Below are positions 1 through 5,385 of a stretch of DNA of 5,524 nucleotides, in pieces. Position 1 is the first letter of the stretch, and each line of letters begins with the position of its first letter. Location of the stretch: positions 1-5,524 of the forward strand of contig JBGSLN010000065.1 of the NCBI GenBank assembly GCA_041740675.1. The letters are read 5' to 3'. A program made the translations under genes and the position numbers. The DNA comes from JBGSLN01 sp041740675. Its GTDB lineage: Bacteria > Pseudomonadota > Gammaproteobacteria > JBGSLN01. The notes below the pieces were generated by a model. The model did not search any database. It was not told the DNA's origin and saw only the letters and a list, made by a program, of their open reading frames with translations.

Positions 1-339
1 AAGGGTTCTAGCGAAGAAGATTCTAGCGAAGAAGATGCCGAAGAAAATTCTGAAAATGATTCTGATACCGAATCAGTTACAGGTGGAAAGGGAGAGATAA
101 TTAAAGATGGAAAGAAAGAAATAAAAAAGAAAGAGGAAATTAAAGCAGTTAATTCTCCTGAATCTATAAACTTACCGGGCATGTTTGCTGATCGTGAAAA
201 AGTGCTTAAATCGATTCTTGATCAAAATAAAAAACAAAAACTTGAAAACCCCTCAAGCAGCTCAAATAAGCTGGATGATGAGAGTGAAGATGAAGATAAT
301 TCTCAAACATCAAGTCCAAGAAGTCCTGGTCGAGCATAA
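1..339 (+). CDS. C-terminal part of an acidic, Ser/Glu/Asp-rich protein (5' partial)
   Basis: Frame 1 is open from the first base to the TAA at 337-339, giving 112 residues with no start, so the gene begins outside the window. The reading is protein-like: two exact SSEED units at residues 3-12, an acidic Ser/Asn/Glu stretch to about residue 25, a Lys/Glu-rich segment (about 27-47), a short stretch with hydrophobic residues (INLPGMFADREKVLKSIL, about 54-71) that could form a helix, then a Ser-rich and acidic tail ending SPRSPGRA. No enzymatic motif is visible. The SSEED units fit the casein-kinase-2 pattern (Ser-x-x-Asp/Glu), and an acidic block lies about 14-21 residues from the end; both features occur in secreted effectors of Legionellales, but this is inference only. 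An overlapping open frame at 185-376 is a shadow of this one. The function is unknown. That this is a real coding end is fairly safe, because the composition is strongly biased at the amino-acid level. Confidence 0.75.
   Translation, partial: KGSSEEDSSEEDAEENSENDSDTESVTGGKGEIIKDGKKEIKKKEEIKAVNSPESINLPGMFADREKVLKSILDQNKKQKLENPSSSSNKLDDESEDEDNSQTSSPRSPGRA
7..36 (+). repeat. 15-bp tandem repeat, two exact copies, encoding SSEED
   Basis: TCTAGCGAAGAAGAT occurs at 7-21 and again at 22-36 without a mismatch and in frame, giving SSEED-SSEED. Identity at the DNA level suggests a recent slippage duplication. The array may continue to the left of the window, since the sequence is cut there. Confidence 0.85.
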
Positions 340-384
340 GACTGATAAATTTATTTTTTATTTATACTTATGTTAATAAACTAT

Positions 385-432
385 TTCATACACGTTTGCT
401 CTAGGCGTTCAGAGTGCCAAAACGTGTATGAA
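385..432. repeat. 13-bp perfect inverted repeat (stem-loop), possible terminator of the upstream gene
   Basis: TTCATACACGTTT at 385-397 is the exact reverse complement of AAACGTGTATGAA at 420-432, with a 22-nt loop that itself holds CTCT (399-402) facing AGAG (411-414). It starts 46 bp after the stop of the acidic protein, the right place for a transcription end. There is no T-run directly after the stem, so it is not a canonical intrinsic terminator. It could instead be a cruciform-forming repeat, a small mobile remnant or a protein-binding site. Confidence 0.7.
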
Positions 433-622
433 TGGTTGTCTCTGATTAATTATCTCCAAAAAATAATAATTGATCATGAATATAGATTTTTGACTAAATA
501 TTTTTTAGTTTTTAGATTGTGATTTTTCTGGAACAATTGCCTTATTACTTACAATATGAGTTAATACAAGTTAAAATCACGGAAAAACTATTACTTTAGG
601 ACGAAAAACCATTGCTATTGTG

Positions 623-647
623 AGGCTGGAAGCCGAAGCGTCAGCCT
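623..647. repeat. Small hairpin at the left end of the GC-richer repeat region
   Basis: AGGCTG (623-628) pairs with CAGCCT (642-647). An alternative pairing is GGCT (624-627) with AGCC (631-634). It sits just left of the larger palindrome at 659-737, and its composition matches that element rather than the AT-rich flank, so it is probably part of the same composite repeat. Confidence 0.4.
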
Positions 648-658
648 GAGCAACGCCG

Positions 659-737
659 TGTCATTCCGAGCAACGCGAGGAATCTCCTTCGGGCTATTCA
701 TGTTTTTCTAAGATCCCTCACTTCGTTCGGGATGACA
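659..737. repeat. Imperfect palindromic intergenic repeat, copy A
   Basis: The left arm TGTCATTCC (659-667) matches GGGATGACA (729-737) with one G-T pair, and GAGGAATCT (677-685) faces AGATCCCTC (711-719), so most of the element can fold into one long hairpin. The right end is partly repeated: CGTTCGGGATGACA at 725-738 recurs as CGTTCGGATGACA at 745-757. The element is visibly richer in G+C than its surroundings. Its end sequences (TGTCAT with GGATGACA and a gaggaatct/agatccct core) are of the kind of dispersed palindrome seen in intergenic DNA of many bacteria; a related copy lies at 3789-3861. Confidence 0.7.
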
Positions 738-823
738 AGTGTTGCGTTCGGATGACAGTGTACATTCATGATGACGCGTGTTATCAGCTTGCCACGCTCG
801 AATTGTTTGCTCGCAAAAACATA

Positions 824-846
824 CCAAGGGTTTTTCATAAGTCCTA
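824..846 (+). repeat. 23-nt tail shared with the second repeat copy
   Basis: These 23 bases match 3865-3887 at 20 of 23 positions; the three differences (831/3872, 838/3879, 844/3885) are all transitions. The core is CCAAGGG, then a T-rich run, then CA, AAGTC and TA. In both places it lies downstream of a TGTCAT palindrome and just upstream of a gene, so it appears to be a fixed part of the element. Confidence 0.7.
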
Positions 847-860
847 TTACTAGCTATAAC
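832..860 (+). promoter_or_regulatory. Possible sigma70 promoter for the exported protein
   Basis: TTTTCA (832-837, 4 of 6 to TTGACA) and TATAAC (855-860, 5 of 6 to TATAAT) are separated by 17 bp. The -10 box ends 24 bp before the ATG at 885, leaving room for a short leader with the GGAG site at 871-874. The -35 box lies inside the shared repeat tail, which would mean the repeat supplies part of the promoter. In AT-rich DNA such matches arise by chance, so this is tentative. Confidence 0.3.
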
Positions 861-884
861 ATAGATATTTGGAGAATTTTTGGC

Positions 885-1505
885 ATGTATAAGTTATTCA
901 AAAAAAGTTTGTTAATTTTAGCTGTGTTGTTGATTTGTCAACTTGCTTTAGCAGGAAGTCATGACAAGCAGAAAGCTAATAATGCTAATCAACTTATTGC
1001 TGGCACCTGGTCTTCAGTCTGTGCGCCTGATGATGATGGCAACTATATTATTGAAACTTTCATTTTTTCAGCTAATTCGGCTAATTATAGTATTAATACC
1101 TACCGTGATGCCTATTGTAAACAACAACTTTCTAAATTAACCACTTATCGTAATTTTATACTCGGTGACAAAGTACCAAATTTAGTAAATACATATAAAC
1201 TTGATTATGTTTTTAATAAGGTAACAATGGCTTTTACCGATTCAAGAGCAGTAACCATGGCTAATAAATCTAAATCTTATGGCTTTAGTAATTGGGTGAT
1301 TAATCAAGCAAGAAATGTATCAGGAATGAAACGTGACAAAACGGCGAGTGCTGAGCATGCTGTGGGCGAAAAATTTTATACCATTGTTCAAATCCAGAAG
1401 AACAAACTGTATATGGGTGATTATGCTTCAGGAACTGGAACTTCAGCTAAAGAGCGGCTTTCTAGTATTTATAACATACCTTTTTTGAAAGTTGGTAAAC
1501 CTTAA
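885..1505 (+). CDS. Small exported protein with signal peptide, function unknown (possibly lipocalin-like)
   Basis: The product is 206 residues. The start at ATG 885 is chosen because GGAG at 871-874 is well placed (10-nt spacing) and because a classic signal peptide begins exactly there: MYKLFKK, a hydrophobic core at residues 9-22, and cleavage after ALA at residue 23. The frame stays open back to ATG 768, but those 39 extra codons come from repeat DNA and would bury the signal peptide. The Cys at residue 18 has no lipobox around it, so a soluble periplasmic or secreted protein is more likely than a lipoprotein. The mature part (183 residues) has two cysteines (46 and 78) that could form a disulfide, and a pattern LIAGTWSSVC followed by alternating Tyr/Phe beta-type segments and YRDAYC. 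This resembles the opening strands of lipocalin-like (APCDD1-type) domains, but that is from memory and weak. No catalytic motif is seen. It appears to be a single-gene unit. Confidence 0.8.
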   Translation: MYKLFKKSLLILAVLLICQLALAGSHDKQKANNANQLIAGTWSSVCAPDDDGNYIIETFIFSANSANYSINTYRDAYCKQQLSKLTTYRNFILGDKVPNLVNTYKLDYVFNKVTMAFTDSRAVTMANKSKSYGFSNWVINQARNVSGMKRDKTASAEHAVGEKFYTIVQIQKNKLYMGDYASGTGTSAKERLSSIYNIPFLKVGKP

Positions 1506-1533
1506 GGGGCAGAATATTTTTATAGAGCAGTAA

Positions 1534-1758
1534 AAATTAAGTATTCCTGAGTATTTGTATAATTATGAGAGAAGGATTACTGTTAATCATTTTGACTCGC
1601 GCGATGATGATACTTCTCTCAAATATTTTAAAAAAGATGAAGATCTAGATAATAATAAGATGAAACTTTCAGCATTCAATTAGTTAAAACATCAAATTGA
1701 GATCGGGATAAAATCAATAACATACAGGAATGAAATAGCATTTAACATAGAAATTTAA
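1534..1758 (+). pseudogene. Possible decayed coding remnant with one internal stop
   Basis: One frame is open from 1534 to TAG 1681-1683 and, read through that stop, on to TAA 1756-1758. The first part has charged, protein-like composition (for example NHFDSRDDDTSLKYFKKDED, about residues 19-38 of the frame). It has no ATG near its left end and no ribosome site. It could be the worn tail of a lost gene, or a chance open stretch in AT-rich DNA. I do not recognise the family. Confidence 0.2.
1566..1621. repeat. 9-bp inverted repeat with a wide loop
   Basis: TGAGAGAAG (1566-1574) is the exact reverse complement of CTTCTCTCA (1613-1621), separated by 38 bp. It begins 61 bp after the stop of the exported-protein gene. 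No T-run follows directly, though an AT-rich stretch does, so it could be a weak transcript end or just chance. Confidence 0.35.
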
Positions 1759-1770
1759 ATGTCATTACCA

Positions 1771-1799
1771 TATACTCATCACAGTGATTCGATTACAAT
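1771..1799 (+). promoter_or_regulatory. lolC: Possible promoter of the lolC-lolD operon
   Basis: TACAAT at 1794-1799 is a 5-of-6 match to the -10 consensus and lies 27 bp before the lolC ATG. The hexamer 17 bp further up, TATACT at 1771-1776, is a poor -35 (3 of 6). A promoter is expected somewhere in this gap because the upstream gene is more than 300 bp away; the exact boxes are uncertain. Confidence 0.3.
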
Positions 1800-1826
1800 A
1801 CACTAAATTTATTAAGTTTGAATTGC

Positions 1827-3077
1827 ATGTTTAGACCTGTAAGCTTGTTCATTGGCCTACGTTATACCGGAGCCAAAAAACGCAATCATTTTGTCTCCTT
1901 CATTGCTTTAACCTCTATGCTAGGCATTGCATTAGGGGTTACTGTATTAATTACCGTTTTATCAGTGATGAATGGCTTTGACTTTCAAATTCGTAACCGC
2001 ATTTTTCAAATGGCACCTCAAGTGACCGTTAGAACATTTAATACCTCGATGGAAAACTATCAAAGTTTGCAAACTAAGCTCTCTAAAGTTCCAGGTGTGA
2101 TAGGCACAGCAGCTTTTATCGAAGGGCAAGGGATGTTGACTCATGATGGTTTGGTTAATCCAGTGTTAATTAATGGCATAGTTCCAGATCAAGAAACGCA
2201 GGTTTCTGAGATAGGTTCTAAAATGATACAAGGTAATTTATCAGAGCTAAAACCAGGCAGTTTTAACATTGTTATGGGTGAACAGCTTGCCAATGCTTTA
2301 GGACTTACTTTAGGTGACAAAGTAACGTTAGTAACACCCGAAGCTGCATTAACTCCAGTTGGAGTGATTCCCCGATTCAAACGGTTTACCTTAATAGGTA
2401 TTTTTAATGCCGGTACTGGTTTTGGTTTTGACACTCAATTTGCAGTGATTAATTTACAAGATGCGCAAGTGCTCTATCAATTAGGCCAGGGTATTACCGG
2501 CATACAACTTAAAATTAAAAACCTTTATGATGCACCCGAGTTAAGCAGTATTATTGCGCAACACATCACAAACGATTATTTTGTTACTAACTGGACACAA
2601 AAATATGGGCCGTTATTTAAAGCGATTAATCTTGAAAAAAATATGATGTTTTTAATTTTATTGCTGATTATTGCTGTTGCGGCATTTAATTTAGTTTCGT
2701 CATTAGTCATGATTGTGAATGATAAACGTGCTGACATTGCTATTCTTCGTACCCTTGGTGCTACCCCAAGAATGATTTTGGTGATTTTCATTGTACAAGG
2801 GTTTTTAATAGGGCTTATTGGTACGTTAGTGGGATTGGTCGGAGGATTAATTCTGGCATCGCATGTAACTGAAGTGGTGAACTTTATTCAAAAAATATTA
2901 GGCGTGCAGTTTTTAGCTTCTTCTGTTTATTATGTTAATTATTTACCTTCTCTCATTCAAGCCTCCGATGTGATTCATATTTGCCTGGCTGCTTTTATCT
3001 TGAGTTTGTTGGCGACACTGTATCCTGCGTGGCGAGCATCAAAAACTCAACCTGCTGAGGCATTGCGGTATGAATAA
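1827..3077 (+). CDS. lolC: Lipoprotein-releasing ABC transporter, permease subunit LolC/E (LolF-like)
   Basis: The protein is 416 residues, the usual length for LolC/LolE. With LolD it takes outer-membrane lipoproteins out of the inner membrane and hands them to periplasmic LolA. It begins MFRPVSLFIGLRY, close to E. coli LolC. TM1 is at about 22-47 and contains TVLSVMNGF; a large periplasmic domain follows to about 268, then three membrane segments (about 273-297, 318-345, 380-402), and the end QPAEALRYE is LolC-like. The periplasmic part keeps the LolC-type Hook for LolA (LTPVGVIPRFKRF, 175-187). In contrast, the stretch around LVSSLVM and DIAILRTLGA (about 292-312) and the region before TM4 (FLASSVYYVNYLPS) look like LolE. 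No second permease gene follows, so a homodimeric LolF arrangement is likely. ATG 1827 is preferred over TTG 1818, since it matches the family start; the ribosome site is weak. The stop overlaps lolD by 8 bp, indicating translational coupling. Confidence 0.95.
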   Translation: MFRPVSLFIGLRYTGAKKRNHFVSFIALTSMLGIALGVTVLITVLSVMNGFDFQIRNRIFQMAPQVTVRTFNTSMENYQSLQTKLSKVPGVIGTAAFIEGQGMLTHDGLVNPVLINGIVPDQETQVSEIGSKMIQGNLSELKPGSFNIVMGEQLANALGLTLGDKVTLVTPEAALTPVGVIPRFKRFTLIGIFNAGTGFGFDTQFAVINLQDAQVLYQLGQGITGIQLKIKNLYDAPELSSIIAQHITNDYFVTNWTQKYGPLFKAINLEKNMMFLILLLIIAVAAFNLVSSLVMIVNDKRADIAILRTLGATPRMILVIFIVQGFLIGLIGTLVGLVGGLILASHVTEVVNFIQKILGVQFLASSVYYVNYLPSLIQASDVIHICLAAFILSLLATLYPAWRASKTQPAEALRYE

Positions 3078-3756
3078 TCATCCAGTACCTGTATTAGAAT
3101 GTAAAAATCTTTGCAAAACTTTTAAAGAAGGTAGTCTCACTACCGCAGTGTTGCATGGGATTAATTTGCAGGTCATGCCTGGCGAACAAGTTGCAATTGT
3201 TGGTTCATCAGGTGCGGGTAAAAGTACTTTATTGCATTTAATTGGAGGTTTAGATAAACCCACCTCAGGGGAGGTTTTTATCAATGGACAAAATATTCAT
3301 CAGCTTAGTGAGAAAAAGCGCAGTCATTTACGTAATCAATGTTTAGGTTTTGTTTATCAATTTCATCATTTATTACCTGAGTTTACAGCATTAGAAAACG
3401 TTGCCATGCCTTTATTAATTAGAAAAATTCCTACCAAATATGCTAAAGCAGAAGCAAAACTAATATTAGAAAAAGTAGGACTAGGACATCGTTTGCAACA
3501 TAAATTAGCTGAATTATCGGGTGGAGAACGTCAGCGTACCGCGATTGCACGGGCATTAGTTTTAAAGCCTATCTGTGTTTTAGCAGATGAACCCACTGGA
3601 AATTTAGATGCAAAAACAGCCGAACAAGTTTATAACACCATGCTTGCACTTAATCGCGAAATGAATACTAGTATTGTTATCGTTACCCACGATCAACATC
3701 TTGCTAGTAAAATGGATCGTATTTTGTTGATGGAAGATGGGAGATTTATTTCATAA
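3070..3756 (+). CDS. lolD: Lipoprotein-releasing ABC transporter, ATPase subunit LolD
   Basis: The 228-residue product is a complete ABC ATPase of normal LolD length. It powers lipoprotein release by LolC/E on the cytoplasmic face of the inner membrane. Visible motifs in order: Walker A GSSGAGKST (45-53), Q-loop Gln 97 in FVYQFHHLLPEF, ABC signature LSGGERQR (149-156), Walker B CVLADE (169-174), D-loop NLD (178-180) and switch His 207 in VTHD. The stretch LLPEFTALENVAMPLLI after the Q-loop is the hallmark that separates LolD from MacB- and FtsE-type ATPases; in LolD it contacts the membrane subunits. The ATG at 3070 overlaps the end of lolC by 8 bp, and GAGG at 3057-3060, 9 nt before the start, is a good ribosome site inside the lolC frame. 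All catalytic residues are present. Confidence 0.97.
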   Translation: MNNHPVPVLECKNLCKTFKEGSLTTAVLHGINLQVMPGEQVAIVGSSGAGKSTLLHLIGGLDKPTSGEVFINGQNIHQLSEKKRSHLRNQCLGFVYQFHHLLPEFTALENVAMPLLIRKIPTKYAKAEAKLILEKVGLGHRLQHKLAELSGGERQRTAIARALVLKPICVLADEPTGNLDAKTAEQVYNTMLALNREMNTSIVIVTHDQHLASKMDRILLMEDGRFIS

Positions 3757-3773
3757 TAATCCGTTTTTTTTTT
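3740..3773 (+). terminator. Possible weak intrinsic terminator after lolD
   Basis: A run of ten T (3764-3773) follows the lolD stop by only 7 bases. A weak, bulged stem can be drawn between 3740-3750 (overlapping the end of lolD) and 3755-3762, with GGA facing TCC at its base. The T-run is strong and the stem poor, so termination here may be partial or may depend on the palindromic repeat that follows. Confidence 0.35.
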
Positions 3774-3788
3774 CACATGCATTGTGCT

Positions 3789-3861
3789 TGTCATCCTGAG
3801 TGTAGCGAAGGATCTGCAACAAGTTCGTCATGCTTTTTTCACGTGGTTCGCTCGAAATGAC
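3789..3861. repeat. Imperfect palindromic intergenic repeat, copy B
   Basis: GTCAT (3790-3794) faces ATGAC (3857-3861), and AGCGAA (3804-3809) faces TTCGCT (3847-3852), so the element can form an interrupted hairpin. Its left end, TGTCATCC followed by GAG and, further on, GCGAAGGATCT, is related to copy A (TGTCATTCC, GAG, GCGAGGAATCT). Like copy A, it is followed by the 23-nt tail (here 3865-3887). It lies between lolD and comEC, which are therefore not tightly joined. Confidence 0.65.
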
Positions 3862-3864
3862 CAG

Positions 3865-3887
3865 CCAAGGGCTTTTCACAAGTCTTA
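3865..3887 (+). repeat. 23-nt shared tail, second copy
   Basis: Matches 824-846 at 20 of 23 positions, with transitions only. In this copy the segment CAAGGGCTTTT (3866-3876) is also present in inverted form at 3938-3948, which the first copy does not show. Confidence 0.7.
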
Positions 3888-3948
3888 ATAAAATTATCAT
3901 CAAGGCACTAAAAATTAAATTACAACTTGAACTCTTTAAAAGCCCTTG
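3866..3948. repeat. 11-bp inverted repeat bounding an 83-bp AT-rich segment
   Basis: CAAGGGCTTTT (3866-3876) is the exact reverse complement of AAAAGCCCTTG (3938-3948). The right arm lies inside the spacer of the predicted comEC promoter. This could be the terminal inverted repeats of a very small non-autonomous element, or an operator-like structure upstream of comEC. Confidence 0.45.
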
Positions 3949-3955
3949 ATATTAT
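3927..3955 (+). promoter_or_regulatory. comEC: Possible sigma70 promoter of comEC
   Basis: TTGAAC (3927-3932, 4 of 6 to TTGACA) and TATTAT (3950-3955, 5 of 6 to TATAAT) are spaced by 17 bp and lie 29 bp upstream of the ATG at 3985. A small hairpin, ATTATC (3951-3956) with GATAAT (3962-3967), covers the -10 and the expected transcript start and might affect promoter opening or the 5' end of the message. Confidence 0.4.
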
Positions 3956-3984
3956 CTTATTGATAATTACATTTAATAGGATTT

Positions 3985-5385
3985 ATGATATATAAAAGGA
4001 CTTTCTTTTATACTTTACTATTTATAAGTTTAAGCCTATGGATTTACTTAAATTATCACTGGCAAGCGAGTGATAATTTCAAATTTCATGATCGATATAG
4101 TTATGAAATTATCGGCGTAGTAGATAGTTTGCCGCAATATCAAAACCATCATTTATCTTTTATTTTAAAACTAAAAAAAATTAATTCTGTAGCAGTCAAG
4201 GCTAACATCAAACTCAATTGGTATGGTAAAAGTCCATATTTGCACATCGGTGAAACTTGGCGATTGTATGTAAAACTTAAGCATCCTAAATCAATTCCGA
4301 TCATAGATAATTTTGATTATGGGCATTGGTTGATACTTCATAATTTACAAGCGGTGGGGTATGTAATTGCAGATCAGAATAACTTGCGGTTGAAACCATT
4401 TAATGGATGGAATATTCGCTATCATATCGATCAATGGCGAAGTGACATCGATGAAAAAATTTATCGAAATTTAAAAAACACCAGATATGTTGAAGAAGCT
4501 GCCTTGATTAGTGGACTTACCGTGGGTATTAGAACGGATATGACTAAACAACAGTGGGCTGATTTTCAAAATACAGGCACAGTGCATTTAATGGCAATAG
4601 CAGGGTTACATATAGGCTTTTTTGCGGGATTTATTTTTTTAGCATGCAATTGGCTATGGTCACGCAGTGTTAATTTAGTATTGTTTTATCCCGCACAAAA
4701 AGCCGCAGTCATTGCAGCATTGTTAGCCGCATTTATTTACTCGCTGATGGCAGGATTCGCTTTGCCAACACAAAGAGCGTTTATCATGGTTACGGTTATG
4801 ACATTAGCTAACTTTTCAAACCGAAATGTGAGTTTAATTAACAGTTTAAGTTTAGCATTTGTGTTAATTTTATTATGGAATCCATTAGCCATTATGTCTG
4901 CTAGTTTCTGGCTTTCCTTTTCTGCTGTTGGATTAATTTTTTATGGTATTCATGGACGAATTAATCCCAACAGTACGATGTGGTGGCGGTGGGGACGAAT
5001 ACAATGGGTGCTTACTGTTGGACTGACACCTTTCACTCTCTGGTTTTTTCAACAAAGTTCTTTATCAGGATTAGTTGCTAATTTGTTCGCAATACCTGTG
5101 GTAGGATTTATAATTATACCATTGTGTTTAACTATGTGTATTTTCCTTGAAATATACCAAAGATTAGCGCATTCGTTATTACTCGTTGCTGCATTCATTT
5201 TGTTTTACTTAATGAAATTTTTAAATATCTTAGCTTTTATGCCTTATTCAGTTTGGCATTTTTCCTTTACTAACGTTATACAATTTTTTGCGATGGTGTT
5301 TGCTTTTTTGTTGCTGCTGGCGCCAAAAGGATTTCCTGTTCGTTGGGTGGGTGTTTTATTATTGATTTATATTTTGATCTGTTAA
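3985..5385 (+). CDS. comEC: ComEC/Rec2-type DNA-uptake channel, lacking the C-terminal metallo-beta-lactamase domain
   Basis: The 466-residue inner-membrane protein is the channel through which single-stranded DNA enters the cytoplasm in natural transformation. One membrane segment (about 6-22) precedes a DUF4131/OB-like region (about 38-140) with the typical GETWRLYVKLKHP and FDYGHWL stretches. The competence domain follows (about 165-450), with the family hallmark GTVHLMAIAGLHIGF at 198-212; most relatives have Ser where Ala 206 stands. The product ends APKGFPVRWVG plus a last hydrophobic stretch, the point where full-length relatives (roughly 750 residues) continue into an LDVGQG-type metallo-beta-lactamase-like domain. 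That domain is absent from the frame and from the other forward frames of the following 139 bases. The N-terminus is also short compared with relatives that have two or three opening membrane segments. AGGA at 3978-3981 is close to the ATG (3 nt), so translation may be weak. The membrane domain shows no internal damage, so a functional short ComEC is possible, as in Helicobacter pylori; an early pseudogene is the alternative. Confidence 0.9.
   Translation: MIYKRTFFYTLLFISLSLWIYLNYHWQASDNFKFHDRYSYEIIGVVDSLPQYQNHHLSFILKLKKINSVAVKANIKLNWYGKSPYLHIGETWRLYVKLKHPKSIPIIDNFDYGHWLILHNLQAVGYVIADQNNLRLKPFNGWNIRYHIDQWRSDIDEKIYRNLKNTRYVEEAALISGLTVGIRTDMTKQQWADFQNTGTVHLMAIAGLHIGFFAGFIFLACNWLWSRSVNLVLFYPAQKAAVIAALLAAFIYSLMAGFALPTQRAFIMVTVMTLANFSNRNVSLINSLSLAFVLILLWNPLAIMSASFWLSFSAVGLIFYGIHGRINPNSTMWWRWGRIQWVLTVGLTPFTLWFFQQSSLSGLVANLFAIPVVGFIIIPLCLTMCIFLEIYQRLAHSLLLVAAFILFYLMKFLNILAFMPYSVWHFSFTNVIQFFAMVFAFLLLLAPKGFPVRWVGVLLLIYILIC

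Larger units (their letters stand above)
340..884. other. Long intergenic region with repeats, no supported gene
   Basis: This 545-bp stretch lies between the acidic protein and the exported protein. It holds a long inverted repeat at 385-432, an AT-rich section (about 440-600), and a GC-richer repeat region (about 621-846). Possible sigma70-like hexamers are present in the AT-rich part (TTGACT at 490-495 with TAGATT at 513-518, 17-bp spacer; TACAAT at 550-555), but they lie more than 300 bp from the next start, so I do not call a promoter there. The frame that opens at ATG 768 runs through repeat sequence into the exported-protein gene and is treated as a 5' over-extension. Confidence 0.6.
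1506..1826. other. Intergenic region before lolC, with hairpin and possible coding remnant
   Basis: This 321-bp AT-rich gap separates the exported protein from lolC. It contains a long-range inverted repeat (1566-1574 with 1613-1621), a possible decayed reading frame (1534-1758), and the presumed lolC promoter near its right end. No intact gene is supported. A 27-codon frame starting at ATG 1565 exists but has no convincing ribosome binding site. Confidence 0.5.

Noticed and set aside
185..376. 63-codon plus-strand open frame near the left edge
   Set aside because: It overlaps the frame-1 acidic protein, has Lys/Ile/Asn-rich composition typical of a shifted frame, and lacks a ribosome site.
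621..846. CRISPR array or tRNA gene in the GC-richer intergenic region
   Set aside because: There is no regular repeat-spacer spacing and no cloverleaf could be drawn; the signal is palindromic and dispersed.
768..884. ATG 768 (or 771) as start of the exported protein
   Set aside because: The extra residues come from repeat DNA, there is no good ribosome site, and the signal peptide with a well-placed GGAG begins at 885.
885..960. Lipoprotein signal at Cys 18 of the exported protein
   Set aside because: The residues before the Cys (LLI) do not fit a lipobox, while ALA at 21-23 gives a standard signal peptidase I site.
1818..1826. TTG 1818 as the lolC start
   Set aside because: ATG 1827 gives the family-typical N-terminus directly, and no ribosome site favours the TTG.
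1962..2791. Three minus-strand open frames inside lolC (1962-2144, 2189-2434, 2576-2791)
   Set aside because: They are antisense shadows of a well-supported conserved gene and show no motif of their own.
3078..3284. Minus-strand open frame inside lolD
   Set aside because: Antisense of the conserved Walker A region of LolD; no independent support.
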